From positions 124,001 through 188,000 of the forward strand of contig NZ_JACHFL010000008.1 in the NCBI RefSeq assembly GCF_014201875.1: a stretch of 64,000 nucleotides of DNA. The letters run 5' to 3'. Position 1 is the stretch's first letter; the number at the start of each line of letters is the position of its first letter. The notes below the pieces were generated by a model, which worked only from the letters and a program-made list of their open reading frames with translations, did no database searches and was not told the origin of the DNA. Made by a program: the position numbers and the translations under genes. Source of the DNA: Deinococcus humi (GTDB lineage: Bacteria > Deinococcota > Deinococci > Deinococcales > Deinococcaceae). Below, in pieces: positions 1-11,480 of this stretch.

Positions 1-1022
1 TTCAGGATCGGATCCTCGTTCAGGTAGTACCGGATCATGTCGGGGACGTAGGCATACACGGCCTTGTCGTCGGCAACCCCGGTGCCCACCGCGTTGGCGA
101 TGGCGACGCGGCCCTGACGGTAGACCTCGATCAGCCCGGACACGCCCAGCGCGCTGTCGCGGCGGAAGGCCAGTGGATCGATAAAGTCGTCGTCGATGCG
201 GCGGTAGATCACGTCCACCTGCTGGCGTCCCCCGGTGGTCCGCATCCAGACCCGGCCCCCGTCCACGAACAGGTCACGGCCCTCGACGAGTTCCACCCCC
301 ATCTGCTGCGCGAGGTAAGCGTGCTCGAAGTAGGCGCTGTTGTACATGCCGGGGGTGAGCACCACCACCGTGCCGTTGTCGCGTGGGCTGACCGACTGCA
401 GGAGCGAGAGCAGCGAGGTGGCGTAATGCTGCACCGAACGCACGCCCTGGCCCTCGAACATCCTGGGGTAGATCCGGCGCATGGCGTCTCGGTTGGACAG
501 CAGGTAGGACACGCCGCTGGGCGAGCGCAGGTTGTCCTCCAGCACCAGATACTCGCCTTTCTCGTCGCGGATCAGGTCTGTGCCGACGATGTGGGTATAC
601 AGCTTGCCCGGCGGCATGACCCCGTGGACCTCGCGCCGGAAGTGAGCGGAGGTGTAGACCAGTTCGCTGGGAATGACGCCGTCGTTCAGAATCTGCGCGT
701 CGCCGTAGATGTCGTTCAGAAAGTGGTTCAGTGCCCCCACGCGTTGGGTCAGGCCCGCCTCGACGTGTGCCCACTCGGAGGCCGGGATAATGCGCGGCAC
801 CGGATCAAAGGGAAAGGTCCGCTCGGTGCCCTTGGAGTCGCCGTAGACGGTAAAGGTGATGCCCTGGTTGCGGAAGGCCAGATCCAGCATGCCGTGTCGC
901 CGTTGGAATTCGGGAACGCCCAGCAGGTCGATGTACTGCTCCAGACCCTGATAGTGCGGCCGAACCCGCCCGTCCGCCGTGTACATCTCGTCAAAAAAGC
1001 TGTCGCCTGGCTCATATTTCAC
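1..1022 (-). CDS. Circularly permuted ATP-grasp family protein (partial, C-terminus outside window)
   Basis: Reading the minus strand from a GTG at 1022 gives about 340 residues with no stop before the window edge. The start is preceded by a purine-rich AAGGGGGG seven bases upstream. The protein contains [20 protein letters not shown], a long central domain with NDIYGD and VYTSAHFRR, and [14 protein letters not shown], which are hallmarks of the circularly permuted type 2 ATP-grasp family (formerly DUF404/DUF407). These proteins are thought to ligate amino-group donors to acceptors and are often encoded beside an alpha-E protein and a transglutaminase-like protease; those neighbours would lie outside the window. 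The substrate is unknown. Confidence 0.85.
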   Translation of the reverse strand, partial: MKYEPGDSFFDEMYTADGRVRPHYQGLEQYIDLLGVPEFQRRHGMLDLAFRNQGITFTVYGDSKGTERTFPFDPVPRIIPASEWAHVEAGLTQRVGALNHFLNDIYGDAQILNDGVIPSELVYTSAHFRREVHGVMPPGKLYTHIVGTDLIRDEKGEYLVLEDNLRSPSGVSYLLSNRDAMRRIYPRMFEGQGVRSVQHYATSLLSLLQSVSPRDNGTVVVLTPGMYNSAYFEHAYLAQQMGVELVEGRDLFVDGGRVWMRTTGGRQQVDVIYRRIDDDFIDPLAFRRDSALGVSGLIEVYRQGRVAIANAVGTGVADDKAVYAYVPDMIRYYLNEDPIL

Positions 1023-1176
1023 GCGCCCTGCCCCCCTTGTGAATACCCGCAGCATAGCGGGTGGGCACCGAAGAGCAAGGCAGTGTGGCTAGGTAAACCC
1101 CTTAGAAACAGGGGGAATATACCGACGCAGACGTGAAATGGGTGCTCCCGGAGATGAGCCAGCGCGCGTCGCCGTC

Positions 1177-2218
1177 TTACCTGGCCACGGGGGCTGAGAT
1201 CCCCTGCTCCCCGAAAGCCGCTTCCAGGCGCGGCAGCAGCCTGCCCTCATAGGCGCGGGCGGCGCGCAGCAGGGCATTCTTGACGGCGGTGGCATCGGCG
1301 CTGCCGTGACCGATAAAGGCCAGTCCCTTCACGCCGATCAGGATGCTGGCCCCGTAGGTGCTGGGGTCCATGCGCTCGGCCAGGCCGCGGAGCGAACCGC
1401 GCGCCAGCAGGCCGCCCAGCCTGCTCTTCAGGCCGCTGTTGAGGGCGTCCTTGATCCAGCCGAACATCACCTTGGCCTCGCCCTCAGCCAGCTTGAGCAC
1501 CACGTTGCCGGTAAAGCCATCGGTGACGACGATATCGGTGGTGCCCAGGAAGATGTCGCGGCCCTCCACATTGCCGTGGAAATTGATCCCCTGGCCGTGC
1601 AGCCCGCGCAGCAGAGCGTGCGCCTCGAGCACCAGCGCGCTGCCCTTGTGATCCTCCTCGCCGATGGATAGCAGGCCCACTGTGGGGTTTTCCTGGTCTT
1701 CCAGCACCTTCAGGTATACGGTGGCCAGCCTGGCCCACTGGGCAAAGTAGCTGGCCTTGACGTCCGCGTTGGCTCCCGCGTCCAGCAGCGTGGTCATGCC
1801 GCCGCGAGCAGGCAGGTGGGTCAGGATGGCCGGACGCTCGACCCCCCTGATCCGCCCGAAGGTCAGCAGCGCCGAGGCCATCGTCGCGCCGCTGTGGCCC
1901 ATGCTGACGGCGGCGGCCGCCTGACCCTCCTTGACCAGCCGAGTGCACACGTTGATGCTGGCGCCGGTGCGGCTCCTCACGTCACTGGCATGCTCGTCCA
2001 TGCCAATCACGTCACTGGCGTCCACAATCTCAATCGGCAGGGCCGCGCTGCCCTGAAACTTGCCCAGCTCGGCGTGCAAGGCGACGCGTTCGCCCACCAG
2101 CAGGACGCTGACCCCGGCCCGCGCCGCCCGAACCGCGCCTTCCACGTTTGGCGCCGCGCCGCTGTCCCCGCCCGCCGCATCCAGCGCGATGGGCAGGCTG
2201 GCAATGGGGGAACGAGTC

Positions 2219-2229
<11 letters not shown>
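1177..2229 (-). CDS. plsX: Phosphate acyltransferase PlsX
   Basis: A 350-residue protein matching PlsX, the peripheral membrane enzyme that converts acyl-ACP to acyl-phosphate for glycerol-3-phosphate acylation by PlsY. The N-terminal LDAAGGDSGAAPNVEGA is the diagnostic (M)DAxGGD motif, followed by EIVDASDVIGMDEHA and the conserved GFTGNVVLKLAEG block near residue 245. Length is normal for the family. Its start lies 11 bases inside the end of the upstream NYN-domain gene, so the two are probably co-transcribed and translationally coupled. The usual partners fabD, fabG or acpP are not adjacent. Confidence 0.95.
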
Positions 2230-2827
<598 letters not shown>

Positions 2828-2940
2828 CATTTCTCCCGATCCATGGTGTGCTGCCGCCCGGCGCTGTTGCCACCGGATCGTGGCAGGATAGCGGACCTGG
2901 AGCGCCGCTCTCAATGAACAACATCCAACCAGCAGGGTTT

Positions 2941-3276
2941 TCAAGGGACGCGTGGAAGCTGGGGCAGGACGTCCGGGGTATGCAGGGCGTCCCAGACCTC
3001 GGCGCGCAGCCGGTCCAGCTGAACGCCGCCGTATTCATCGGGCAGGGTATCGAGATACTTCACGGCCTTGTGAAAGTTGCGGTGGGTCAGGCTGCCGTAG
3101 TGCCAGCGCCGGTGCAGGGCCGCCGCCAGCAGAATCAGGGCCTGTAGGAAGGCGCGATCCTGGCCCGCTGCCGTCAGCCACGGCCCCTCCCAGGCCTCGT
3201 GGGCGTGCCACCACCGGCCCTGGTTGAACAGGGCCGCACCTTCCTCGAACGCCTGCTGATCGGCGGCTGAGAACAT
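2941..3276 (-). CDS. DUF309 family protein
   Basis: An all-helical 111-residue protein with the DUF309 signature: FNQGRWWHAHEAWEGPW (an HxxHExWE-like core at about residues 25-31) and LQALILLAAALHRRWHYG. The function of the family is unknown; its His/Glu-rich core suggests a metal site, but no activity is established. The ATG at 3276 is preceded by TAGGGT at five bases, so it may be read from a leaderless mRNA. It lies 113 bp upstream of the NYN gene in the same direction and could share its transcript. Confidence 0.85.
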   Translation of the reverse strand: MFSAADQQAFEEGAALFNQGRWWHAHEAWEGPWLTAAGQDRAFLQALILLAAALHRRWHYGSLTHRNFHKAVKYLDTLPDEYGGVQLDRLRAEVWDALHTPDVLPQLPRVP

Positions 3277-3281
3277 GCCCT

Positions 3282-3287
3282 ACCCTA
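3282..3287 (-). promoter_or_regulatory. -10 box for the DUF309 gene (leaderless type)
   Basis: TAGGGT on the minus strand, five bases before the ATG at 3276. The TANNNT form and spacing match the other leaderless-type promoters in the window, but it is among the weakest. Confidence 0.4.
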
Positions 3288-3377
3288 GCGTGCCTGAACG
3301 TGGGCCGCGCCACCACGAATGAATAACGCCTTAGCACCTGCCCATGCCCGACAAATCCATCTTGACGTCAGGAGGCG

Positions 3378-3383
3378 TATAGT
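3378..3383 (+). promoter_or_regulatory. -10 box for trxA (leaderless type)
   Basis: TATAGT with exactly seven bases before the trxA ATG at 3391. The AGGAGG further upstream (3370-3375) is 15 bases from the start and would lie outside a leaderless transcript. Confidence 0.6.
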
Positions 3384-3390
3384 TTTCCTC

Positions 3391-3750
3391 ATGAAGCCTT
3401 TGGAACTGACCGACTCTAACTTTAATAACGAAATCGCCAGCGGACTGACCCTGGTGGATTTCTGGGCCCCCTGGTGTGGCCCCTGCCGTATCATCGCCCC
3501 CGTGATCGAGGAACTGGCCGGACAGTACGAGGGCCGCGTCAAGATCGGCAAGGTCAACGTGGACGAGAACCCCGTGACCCAGGGCCAGTACCGTGTGATG
3601 AGCATTCCCACGCTGATCCTGTTCAAGGACGGCCAGCCGGTGGAGGGCGTGGTGGGCGCGCAGCCCAAGCGGGCCTTTGAAACCCTGCTGGACAAGCACA
3701 TCGGCACCGCTGGGCAGGCGGCCAGCGGCAACGTCGTCAGCGCCAACTGA
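3391..3750 (+). CDS. trxA: Thioredoxin
   Basis: A 119-residue thioredoxin with the active site WAPWCGPC (WCGPC near residue 28), the buried VDFWA strand, and the cis-proline motif MSIPTLILF near residue 70. It reduces protein disulfides in the cytoplasm with electrons from thioredoxin reductase. A tail of about a dozen residues rich in Gly, Ala and Ser follows the fold. The ATG at 3391 was chosen over the upstream in-frame ATG at 3319 because the thioredoxin fold begins there and a -10 box lies seven bases before it. It is a single-gene unit ending at a terminator. Confidence 0.96.
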   Translation: MKPLELTDSNFNNEIASGLTLVDFWAPWCGPCRIIAPVIEELAGQYEGRVKIGKVNVDENPVTQGQYRVMSIPTLILFKDGQPVEGVVGAQPKRAFETLLDKHIGTAGQAASGNVVSAN

Positions 3751-3766
3751 AGTCCACATTCAAGCG

Positions 3767-3795
3767 AAAGCCACCCCAGTTGCGGGTGGCTTTTT
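3767..3795 (+). terminator. Rho-independent terminator after trxA
   Basis: AGCCACCC (3769-3776) pairs with GGGTGGCT (3784-3791) across a seven-base loop, followed by TTTT. It separates trxA from the convergent hydrolase gene and may also serve the opposite strand weakly. Confidence 0.85.
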
Positions 3796-3813
3796 CTGGT
3801 CCTGGGAATCAGA

Positions 3814-4392
3814 TCAGAACCGGACGACAGCGGGCGGGGTCCAGGCGTGCAGGGCCTCGCTGAGCAGAATCTCGCCGTCCGGCCAGTCGCCGTGTCCGCT
3901 GTCCACGTTGAGGTGCCCCGACTCACCCGCAGAGACGGCGGCAGCGCCCCAGGCCTCGGCCAGGAGCTCAGCGCGTTCCGGGGTGCAGTACGGATCGTTC
4001 TCGCTATAGACGAGCAGCGCAGGGAAGGGCAGCTCTTCCAGGGGGAGCGGGGCCAGCGCCAGAAGTTCGGGATGCAGCTCGGCCATGCCCGCTTGCTCCG
4101 GATCGGCGGGGGCCACCAGCAACGCCCCACGCACCCGGTCCCGGTCCTCCCCGCCGGACAGGCGCGCCCAGTGGGCCACCGTCGCCACCCCTGCCGAGTG
4201 CGCCACCAGCACGAGTTCCCCCGGTGTGGCCCCAATGACCTCGTGCAAGCGGGCAGCCCAGACTTCGGGCACCGGGTTTTCTGGATCATCCTGCCGCACG
4301 CGCTCGGCACCGAACTTATGCTGCCACAGCGTCTGCCAGTGCTGCGGGCCGCTGTCGCCCAGGCCAGGCACGATGATCAGGGTGGGGGTCAT
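3814..4392 (-). CDS. RBBP9/YdeN-type alpha/beta hydrolase
   Basis: A 192-residue serine hydrolase of the RBBP9/YdeN family. It starts TLIIVPGLGDSGPQHW, has the nucleophile elbow AHSAG near residue 79, the acid in YSENDPYC and the catalytic His in SGHLN, followed by the family-typical SGHGDWP. The cellular substrate is unknown; relatives hydrolyse small esters. The ATG at 4392 was chosen because a TACTCT -10 box lies seven bases upstream and the fold starts immediately; an in-frame extension to 4434 adds nothing recognisable. Confidence 0.88.
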   Translation of the reverse strand: MTPTLIIVPGLGDSGPQHWQTLWQHKFGAERVRQDDPENPVPEVWAARLHEVIGATPGELVLVAHSAGVATVAHWARLSGGEDRDRVRGALLVAPADPEQAGMAELHPELLALAPLPLEELPFPALLVYSENDPYCTPERAELLAEAWGAAAVSAGESGHLNVDSGHGDWPDGEILLSEALHAWTPPAVVRF

Positions 4393-4399
4393 GCGGAAA

Positions 4400-4405
4400 A
4401 GAGTA
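4400..4405 (-). promoter_or_regulatory. -10 box for the RBBP9-like gene (leaderless type)
   Basis: TACTCT on the minus strand with exactly seven bases to the ATG at 4392. Confidence 0.55.
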
Positions 4406-4502
4406 GCAGGCGCGCAGGAACCTGTGAGCGCCATTTCACAGCCGAAAGCCCAGCGGGTGACCGGGGCTTGCAGAACTGGCGGAGTCGATCATAGGCGCAC
4501 GG

Positions 4503-4823
4503 TCAGGCCAGCCCCAGCAACTTCCTAACTGCGAAACGCACGCGGCCCAGATTGGACACGTCGTCGAAGGCGGTCAGCAGCACCTGATCGCCGTGGGGGG
4601 TCAGCAGCACCGGGCCGCTGTCCACGTCCAGGACCATCTCCTGCCATGAGTCGCTGTTCATCTGACTCTGCAGGCTGCCGATCACCGCACGGCCAGCAGC
4701 CACCAAGCCCACGTCGCCGTTGAGCTGCCCGTCCTCAATGCCCACCTGGGCAATGACCTCTCCCGTGTGGCCAACCAGCAGGGCATGCCGGACCCCGCGC
4801 ACATCCATCAGCGCGGCGATCAC
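4503..4823 (-). CDS. Roadblock/LC7 (MglB-like) protein, third of three
   Basis: A 106-residue single-domain protein of the roadblock/LC7 fold. Typical features are an N-terminal helix, GVRHALLVGHTGEVIAQ as first hairpin, VGLVAAGRAVIGSL as central helix, a pair of strands around LLTPHGDQVLLTAF, and a C-terminal helix. Bacterial roadblock proteins act as homo- or heterodimers on small Ras-like GTPases such as MglA. The gene starts inside the end of the preceding roadblock gene (ATGA, 4-bp overlap), so the three are translated as one set. No GTPase is encoded nearby. Confidence 0.82.
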   Translation of the reverse strand: MIAALMDVRGVRHALLVGHTGEVIAQVGIEDGQLNGDVGLVAAGRAVIGSLQSQMNSDSWQEMVLDVDSGPVLLTPHGDQVLLTAFDDVSNLGRVRFAVRKLLGLA

Positions 4824-5161
4824 GAGCGGTCCACGCGTGGCAGGCTGTCGACTTCCAGCGCCAGCTTCGCCAGGGCCTGCTGGGCACTGCGGGTGTCGCT
4901 GCTGCGGACCAGCGCCGCGCCCATCATCCAGTCGCCCACCGCCAGCGCCACCACCTCAATCCGGTCACTGGTGAAGCCCAGGCGGGTGACCTCGCCGGAG
5001 CCCAGGCGGCGGCCCATGCGGTCCAGACTGGTCCGCAGCGAGGCCAGTTCGGCGGCCAGCACCTCGCCGCCGTCGCCATTGGACTCGATGGACAGGCCAT
5101 CAGGACCGACCAGGGCACTGGCGATCACCCCAGGAATGTTGGTCAGGGCATCAAGTTTCAC
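4820..5161 (-). CDS. Roadblock/LC7 (MglB-like) protein, second of three
   Basis: A 113-residue roadblock protein beginning MKLDALTNIPGVIASALVGPDGLSI, the canonical helix plus first hairpin (GV..A.lvg.DG) of MglB-like proteins. The central helix is AAELASLRTSLDRMGRRLG. It overlaps both flanking roadblock genes by 4 bp. It differs clearly in sequence from its neighbours, consistent with heterodimer partners rather than a recent duplication. A GTPase-regulating or scaffold role is inferred from the family only. Confidence 0.85.
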   Translation of the reverse strand: MKLDALTNIPGVIASALVGPDGLSIESNGDGGEVLAAELASLRTSLDRMGRRLGSGEVTRLGFTSDRIEVVALAVGDWMMGAALVRSSDTRSAQQALAKLALEVDSLPRVDRS

Positions 5162-5508
5162 AGCGTCCCCTCCAGCTTGCGGGCAGCCTCACGACCATAC
5201 AGGCGGGCCTGACCCAGATTGCTGCGGGCGTCCAGGGCAAGCAGCAGAAAGTAGTCGGTGCGGATGGGCTGCAGGTACACGCTCAGGCGTTCGCCGCGCA
5301 GGTACATCTCGCGGGGTTGTCCGGCATTCAGGGTCTGCATGTAGGCGTTTGCGGACGCCTGAAGCAGTCCGGCGTGTTCGGCGATCAGGAGGTTGAGGTC
5401 CGTGTCGGTGATGGCGTGGCCCTCGATCAGCAGGCCGTCAAGCCCACCGATGGCCGCGGCCCACGCGCCGTCCACGTCTTTGACCAGTTGGGTGAGGTGA
5501 GCAAGCAT
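5158..5508 (-). CDS. Roadblock/LC7 (MglB-like) protein, first of three
   Basis: A 116-residue roadblock protein: LTQLVKDVDGAWAAAIGGLDGLLIEGH forms the N-terminal helix and first hairpin, NLLIAEHAGLLQASANAY the central helix, and LYGREAARKLEGTL the last helix. It is the promoter-proximal member of the overlapping trio. The ATG is nine bases after a TATCAT box, within the range for a leaderless mRNA. It is the most divergent of the three, being assigned mainly from fold pattern and context. Confidence 0.75.
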   Translation of the reverse strand: MLAHLTQLVKDVDGAWAAAIGGLDGLLIEGHAITDTDLNLLIAEHAGLLQASANAYMQTLNAGQPREMYLRGERLSVYLQPIRTDYFLLLALDARSNLGQARLYGREAARKLEGTL

Positions 5509-5517
5509 TCTGCGCCC

Positions 5518-5523
5518 ATGATA
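5518..5523 (-). promoter_or_regulatory. Candidate -10 box for the roadblock trio
   Basis: TATCAT on the minus strand nine bases before the ATG at 5508, in a locally AT-rich stretch. The spacing is at the long end for the leaderless type. Confidence 0.4.
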
Positions 5524-5858
5524 GAAATTTTCCCTTTCAAATCATGCACAAGATCCGCCTCAAAAGTGAGAAACGTCAGGTCTGAAGAAGTGGGTCCGTG
5601 AGGTATGCCTTCGGTGGGTTCACACGAGTAAGCACATTCGCAACCCCCCAGCCCTGAAAGGACGGGCCGCGGAAAAGTTCAGGTTGCTTGCCAGACAGAG
5701 ATGCACCGGCGAAGGTCAGTGGCATTCCGGAAACGGGGACGTGAGCAGGGAATGTCTGGGTGCCCGATACGTCTGCAGCAAGGCGAATCACCGTCTTTGC
5801 CGACATTTTCGGGTACAATAAGGGCATTGAGGGAAGCCCTTCGGTGGAGCGATTTTCA
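5524..5858. other. Intergenic stretch between the roadblock trio and gyrA
   Basis: About 335 bp with lower GC than the genes around it. The minus strand could encode a 76-residue peptide from an ATG at 5806 to a stop at 5576, and a TATTGT box lies eight bases before that ATG. I recognise no family and the composition is not convincing, so I do not call a gene. No RNA gene is apparent. Confidence 0.4.
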
Positions 5859-5875
5859 TTACGCATATGACATAA
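5859..5875 (+). promoter_or_regulatory. RDRM-like site (DdrO operator) in the gyrA promoter
   Basis: TTACGCATATGACATAA is a 17-bp site whose right half TGACATAA is a perfect half of the Deinococcus radiation/desiccation response motif; the left half keeps TTA and G. It lies between the expected -35 position and the -10 box of gyrA. In D. radiodurans gyrA is a known member of the DdrO/IrrE (PprI) regulon with an RDRM, so location and sequence agree. The degenerate left half would suggest moderate affinity. Confidence 0.72.
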
Positions 5876-5880
5876 TGTGC

Positions 5881-5886
5881 TAGAAT
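5881..5886 (+). promoter_or_regulatory. gyrA -10 box
   Basis: TAGAAT, six bases downstream of the RDRM-like site. The -35 region (about 5858-5864) is covered by the operator, so DdrO binding would block RNA polymerase. It predicts a transcript start near 5893 and a leader of about 75 nt. Confidence 0.6.
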
Positions 5887-5895
5887 CGTTTCACT

Positions 5896-5955
5896 CCTGG
5901 CAGCCGCGCCAGGCCTCCATCACCCCCTACATTGCCGGGCGGTTTGAACCCGCCC
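5896..5955 (+). other. Two stem-loops in the gyrA leader
   Basis: CCTGGC (5896-5901) pairs with GCCAGG (5908-5913), and GGGCGG (5937-5942) pairs with CCGCCC (5950-5955) across a seven-base loop. The second hairpin ends just before the GGAG ribosome site at 5961. No T-run follows either, so they are not terminators; they could tune translation or mRNA stability. Confidence 0.45.
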
Positions 5956-5968
5956 CGACTGGAGCCAC

Positions 5969-8404
<2,436 letters not shown>

Positions 8405-8716
8405 TTCGACAACCGTTTGACCTTGAGAGTTAACTCCCAATTTACAGAGAAGGAATAGAACAGGCGTCCGGAGCACAGGCTTCGGGCGCTGTCTTCACTA
8501 CCAGCTCCTGATTATGGTGAGTAAAGATTCGTTCAGGTCACGTAAGTACGCCACCTAGCGGACTTCTTTAATTTCCAAAGAAAAACCGCAGATGAACTGG
8601 GAGTGAGAGTTCATAGAGGACTGCGATCGGTGGTTTTGGCGTTCAGAGCGAGTCTTCCAGAGATCAGGTCCACGGCAGTGTTTGTCAGCTAAATGCTGTT
8701 TAAAGAAACAAAAGTG
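8405..8716. other. Intergenic stretch between gyrA and the ddrI-like gene
   Basis: About 310 bp, noticeably AT-rich, with no convincing coding frame. It contains a perfect 10-bp palindrome GAGTTAACTC (about 8427-8436), an imperfect stem-loop at 8460-8492 that may end the gyrA transcript although it lacks a T-run, and an inverted repeat TGAACT-N9-AGTTCA at 8593-8613. Confidence 0.5.
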
Positions 8717-8745
8717 TTTACAAAATTGTAGAGATAGGTTACACT
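8717..8745 (+). promoter_or_regulatory. Sigma-A type promoter of the ddrI-like gene
   Basis: TTTACA (8717-8722), a 17-base spacer and TACACT (8740-8745). This gives a leader of nearly 60 nt, which carries a full AGGAGG at 8796-8801 eight bases before the ATG. This gene thus uses a conventional leader, unlike many of its neighbours. Confidence 0.8.
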
Positions 8746-8809
8746 GTAAGCACGTCGGGAATGGCCCCGACCTCCCTATCTCCCCAGACCGCCTCAGGAG
8801 GCGACCACA

Positions 8810-9427
<618 letters not shown>

Positions 9428-9442
9428 GCTTTCTAACAGTAG

Positions 9443-9475
9443 CGCCGCTCCGGAGATCTCCGGAGCGGCGTTTTC
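9443..9475 (+). terminator. Rho-independent terminator after the ddrI-like gene
   Basis: A perfect 14-bp self-complementary stem (CGCCGCTCCGGAGA at 9443-9456 with its complement at 9457-9470) followed by TTTTCTTATT. Confidence 0.93.
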
Positions 9476-9537
9476 TTATTCCTCAGCCGTTGACCCGATG
9501 GTCCAGGCGACATAGCACGCGACACCTCGGAGGTGCG

Positions 9538-9591
9538 CTGGCCCTTCCGATTCTCGAAATAGAAAAGCTCTCTCCGTAGGGAAAGGGCCAG
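9538..9591. repeat. 54-bp inverted-repeat element
   Basis: CTGGCCCTT (9538-9546) and AAGGGCCAG (9583-9591) are perfect 9-bp arms around an AT-richer 36-bp centre, just after a small palindrome CACCTCGGAGGTG. It lies between convergent ddrI and sdaAA. There is no T-run. It could be a terminator stem for sdaAA or a small dispersed repeat of the kind common in Deinococcus. Confidence 0.4.
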
Positions 9592-9605
9592 ATGTGAGGT
9601 CACTG

Positions 9606-10496
9606 TCAGGCCATCGGCAATTCGATCATCCCCGTTCCGCCCTCTTCGCTCTTCCCCTCCATTCTTGCTGTCACGGCCAGCCCGGTGGGTGTCTGTGCCA
9701 GCCCCCCTTCTGCCGTTTCGCGCAGTTCGGCGGGCATCATGCGGCCTACAGAGGCCATGGCCCCCAGGACCTCGTCAGGGGGAATAAACGATTCCAGTTG
9801 CGCCAACGCCAGCTGCGCCGCGCTGACGGCATGGACGGCGTAGAAGGCATTTCGGCTGACGCAGGGCACCTCCACGTAGCCGCCCACCGGATCACAGACC
9901 AGACCAATGGTGTTCATCAGGGCCATGCTGGCCGCCTGAACGGCGGCGCGGGGCGTGCCTCCCAGCAATTCGACAACAGCGGCAGCAGCCATGGCGGCAC
10001 TGGAGCCGATCTCGGCCTGACAGCCGCCCGCCGCGCCGGAAATGAACATCCGCTTGCTGATAGCCTTGCCCACGCCAGCGGCCAGAATCATGGGATCGAC
10101 CAGTCTGTCGTCGGAGATGCCCAGGTGGTCGGCCACGCCCAGGAGCGCGCCGGGAATGGTCCCCGCACTGCCCGCCGTGGGCGCGGCGACAATGCGGCCC
10201 ATGCGCGCATTCTCCTCGTTGACGGCCATAGCGTAAGCCTGCACGCGACGGATCAGGGGAGCATTCAGGGCGTCCGGCGCTTCCCATAGGCCCTTAGCGT
10301 TCCAGCCCACCATGCCGGTGATGCTTTTGGCACTGCTGTTCAGCCCGCGCTCAATGCTGTCGCGCATTTCGCGGATGCGCCGTGCCATCTCATCGCGGAT
10401 ATCCTGCGGCTCCAGCCCGGTCTCCTGACAGTCGCGCTCCAGCACCCAGGCTGAGGCAGGAGCAGGTGCATTCATCAGGGCTTCAAGGGTCGTCAT
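9606..10496 (-). CDS. sdaAA: L-serine dehydratase, iron-sulfur dependent, alpha subunit
   Basis: A 296-residue alpha chain of the [4Fe-4S] L-serine ammonia-lyase, which converts serine to pyruvate and ammonia. Signature parts are [47 protein letters not shown] and [18 protein letters not shown], the last carrying two of the cluster cysteines. The ATG at 10496 follows GGAGG with eight bases between; an upstream TTG in frame at 10511 overlaps that ribosome site and is rejected. The beta subunit (sdaAB) is not adjacent and must be encoded elsewhere. Confidence 0.93.
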   Translation of the reverse strand: MTTLEALMNAPAPASAWVLERDCQETGLEPQDIRDEMARRIREMRDSIERGLNSSAKSITGMVGWNAKGLWEAPDALNAPLIRRVQAYAMAVNEENARMGRIVAAPTAGSAGTIPGALLGVADHLGISDDRLVDPMILAAGVGKAISKRMFISGAAGGCQAEIGSSAAMAAAAVVELLGGTPRAAVQAASMALMNTIGLVCDPVGGYVEVPCVSRNAFYAVHAVSAAQLALAQLESFIPPDEVLGAMASVGRMMPAELRETAEGGLAQTPTGLAVTARMEGKSEEGGTGMIELPMA

Positions 10497-10718
10497 GGCG
10501 TCCACCTCCAAGGCGGCAAAAGGCGAGGCGGCGTTGAGAAAAGCGTTCAGGACAGTCTAACGCGCGGGGCGAAGTCCTCTAGGCATCTGCACCACTTTCG
10601 TCCGGCCTCCAGAGACAGGTGTGAACAACCGATCCCCACCCGTGAAGCTAGCCCAGACGGGGCCCCCTGATCCGCCAAGAGCGTCTGCGGGCGCCACTAA
10701 CGATGTCGGCCTCTACCT

Positions 10719-11480
10719 CTACCCCCAGCGCCGCTCCATCAGGTCCCACTTGGCCTCCCAGATCTGTGCCGGAATGGTGTCCGGATTCAGCAGCCCATGC
10801 AGGTCACGTTCGTTCAGCTCAGCGTATTCGCCCACATCCAGATTGCCGAGCCAGTACCCACCCACGCGGTAGCGCATCAGGCGGCCCACCGGGTGGCCGA
10901 TAGCCTCCAGCATGCGGCGCACCTGACGCTTGCGCCCCTCGCCCAGCGTGATAAATGCGCCGTCAGTCGCAGGCGTGGCGCTAATCGCAGTGGCCAGACC
11001 GTCTTCCAGCATCACACCTTTCAGCAGTTGATCCAACTCAGCCTGCGTCGGCGGCGCGTCGCCATGCGTCCATGCGCGGTAGGCCTTTTCGTGGCCGTAG
11101 CGCGGGTGGGTTAGGGTCAGCGTGAGGCCGCCGTCGGTGGTCAGCAGCAGCAGCCCCTCGGAATCCCGGTCCAGCCGCCCGATGGGATGCAGGCCGGGAA
11201 CGTTCGGCATGGCGTCGAGCACGTTCTTCCGCCCGTACTCGTCGCTGGCAGTGGTCACGTAGCCGCGCGGCTTGTACAGGGCGTAGGTGATTTTTTGCAC
11301 CGCCCCCGTATCCAGCAACTGCCCATCGAGCCGAATGTCGTCGGCATCCGTGACCGTCTGGCCCAGGGAAGCCACCACACCGTTGACCTGAACCCGCCCC
11401 GCCCTGATCAGCTCCTCTGCGGCGCGGCGCGAGGCCACCCCGGCGCGGGCCAGCCGCTTTTGCAGTCTCTCGGCGCTCAT
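10719..11480 (-). CDS. rluB: RsuA/RluB-type pseudouridine synthase
   Basis: A 253-residue rRNA pseudouridine synthase. Residues 1-60 form an S4 RNA-binding domain (RLQKRLARAGVASRRAAEELI, GRVQVNG), and the catalytic domain follows with GRLDRDSEGLLLLT, whose first Asp is the catalytic residue, and GRKRQVRRMLEAIGHPV. This layout matches RluB/RsuA enzymes; RluB (23S rRNA U2605) is the more likely match but RsuA or RluF cannot be excluded. It overlaps the membrane-protein gene upstream by 4 bp. Confidence 0.88.
   Translation of the reverse strand: MSAERLQKRLARAGVASRRAAEELIRAGRVQVNGVVASLGQTVTDADDIRLDGQLLDTGAVQKITYALYKPRGYVTTASDEYGRKNVLDAMPNVPGLHPIGRLDRDSEGLLLLTTDGGLTLTLTHPRYGHEKAYRAWTHGDAPPTQAELDQLLKGVMLEDGLATAISATPATDGAFITLGEGRKRQVRRMLEAIGHPVGRLMRYRVGGYWLGNLDVGEYAELNERDLHGLLNPDTIPAQIWEAKWDLMERRWG

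Noticed and set aside
5576..5806. Minus-strand ORF of 76 codons upstream of the roadblock trio with a TATTGT box eight bases before its ATG
   Set aside because: No recognisable family, unremarkable composition and located in a control region; spacing alone is not enough.
5934..5956. GGTTTGAACC-like sequence resembling a tRNA T-loop
   Set aside because: No acceptor or anticodon stems around it; it is the loop of the gyrA leader hairpin.
8460..8492. Imperfect hairpin after gyrA as a rho-independent terminator
   Set aside because: No T-run and several mismatches; kept only as a note in the intergenic entry.
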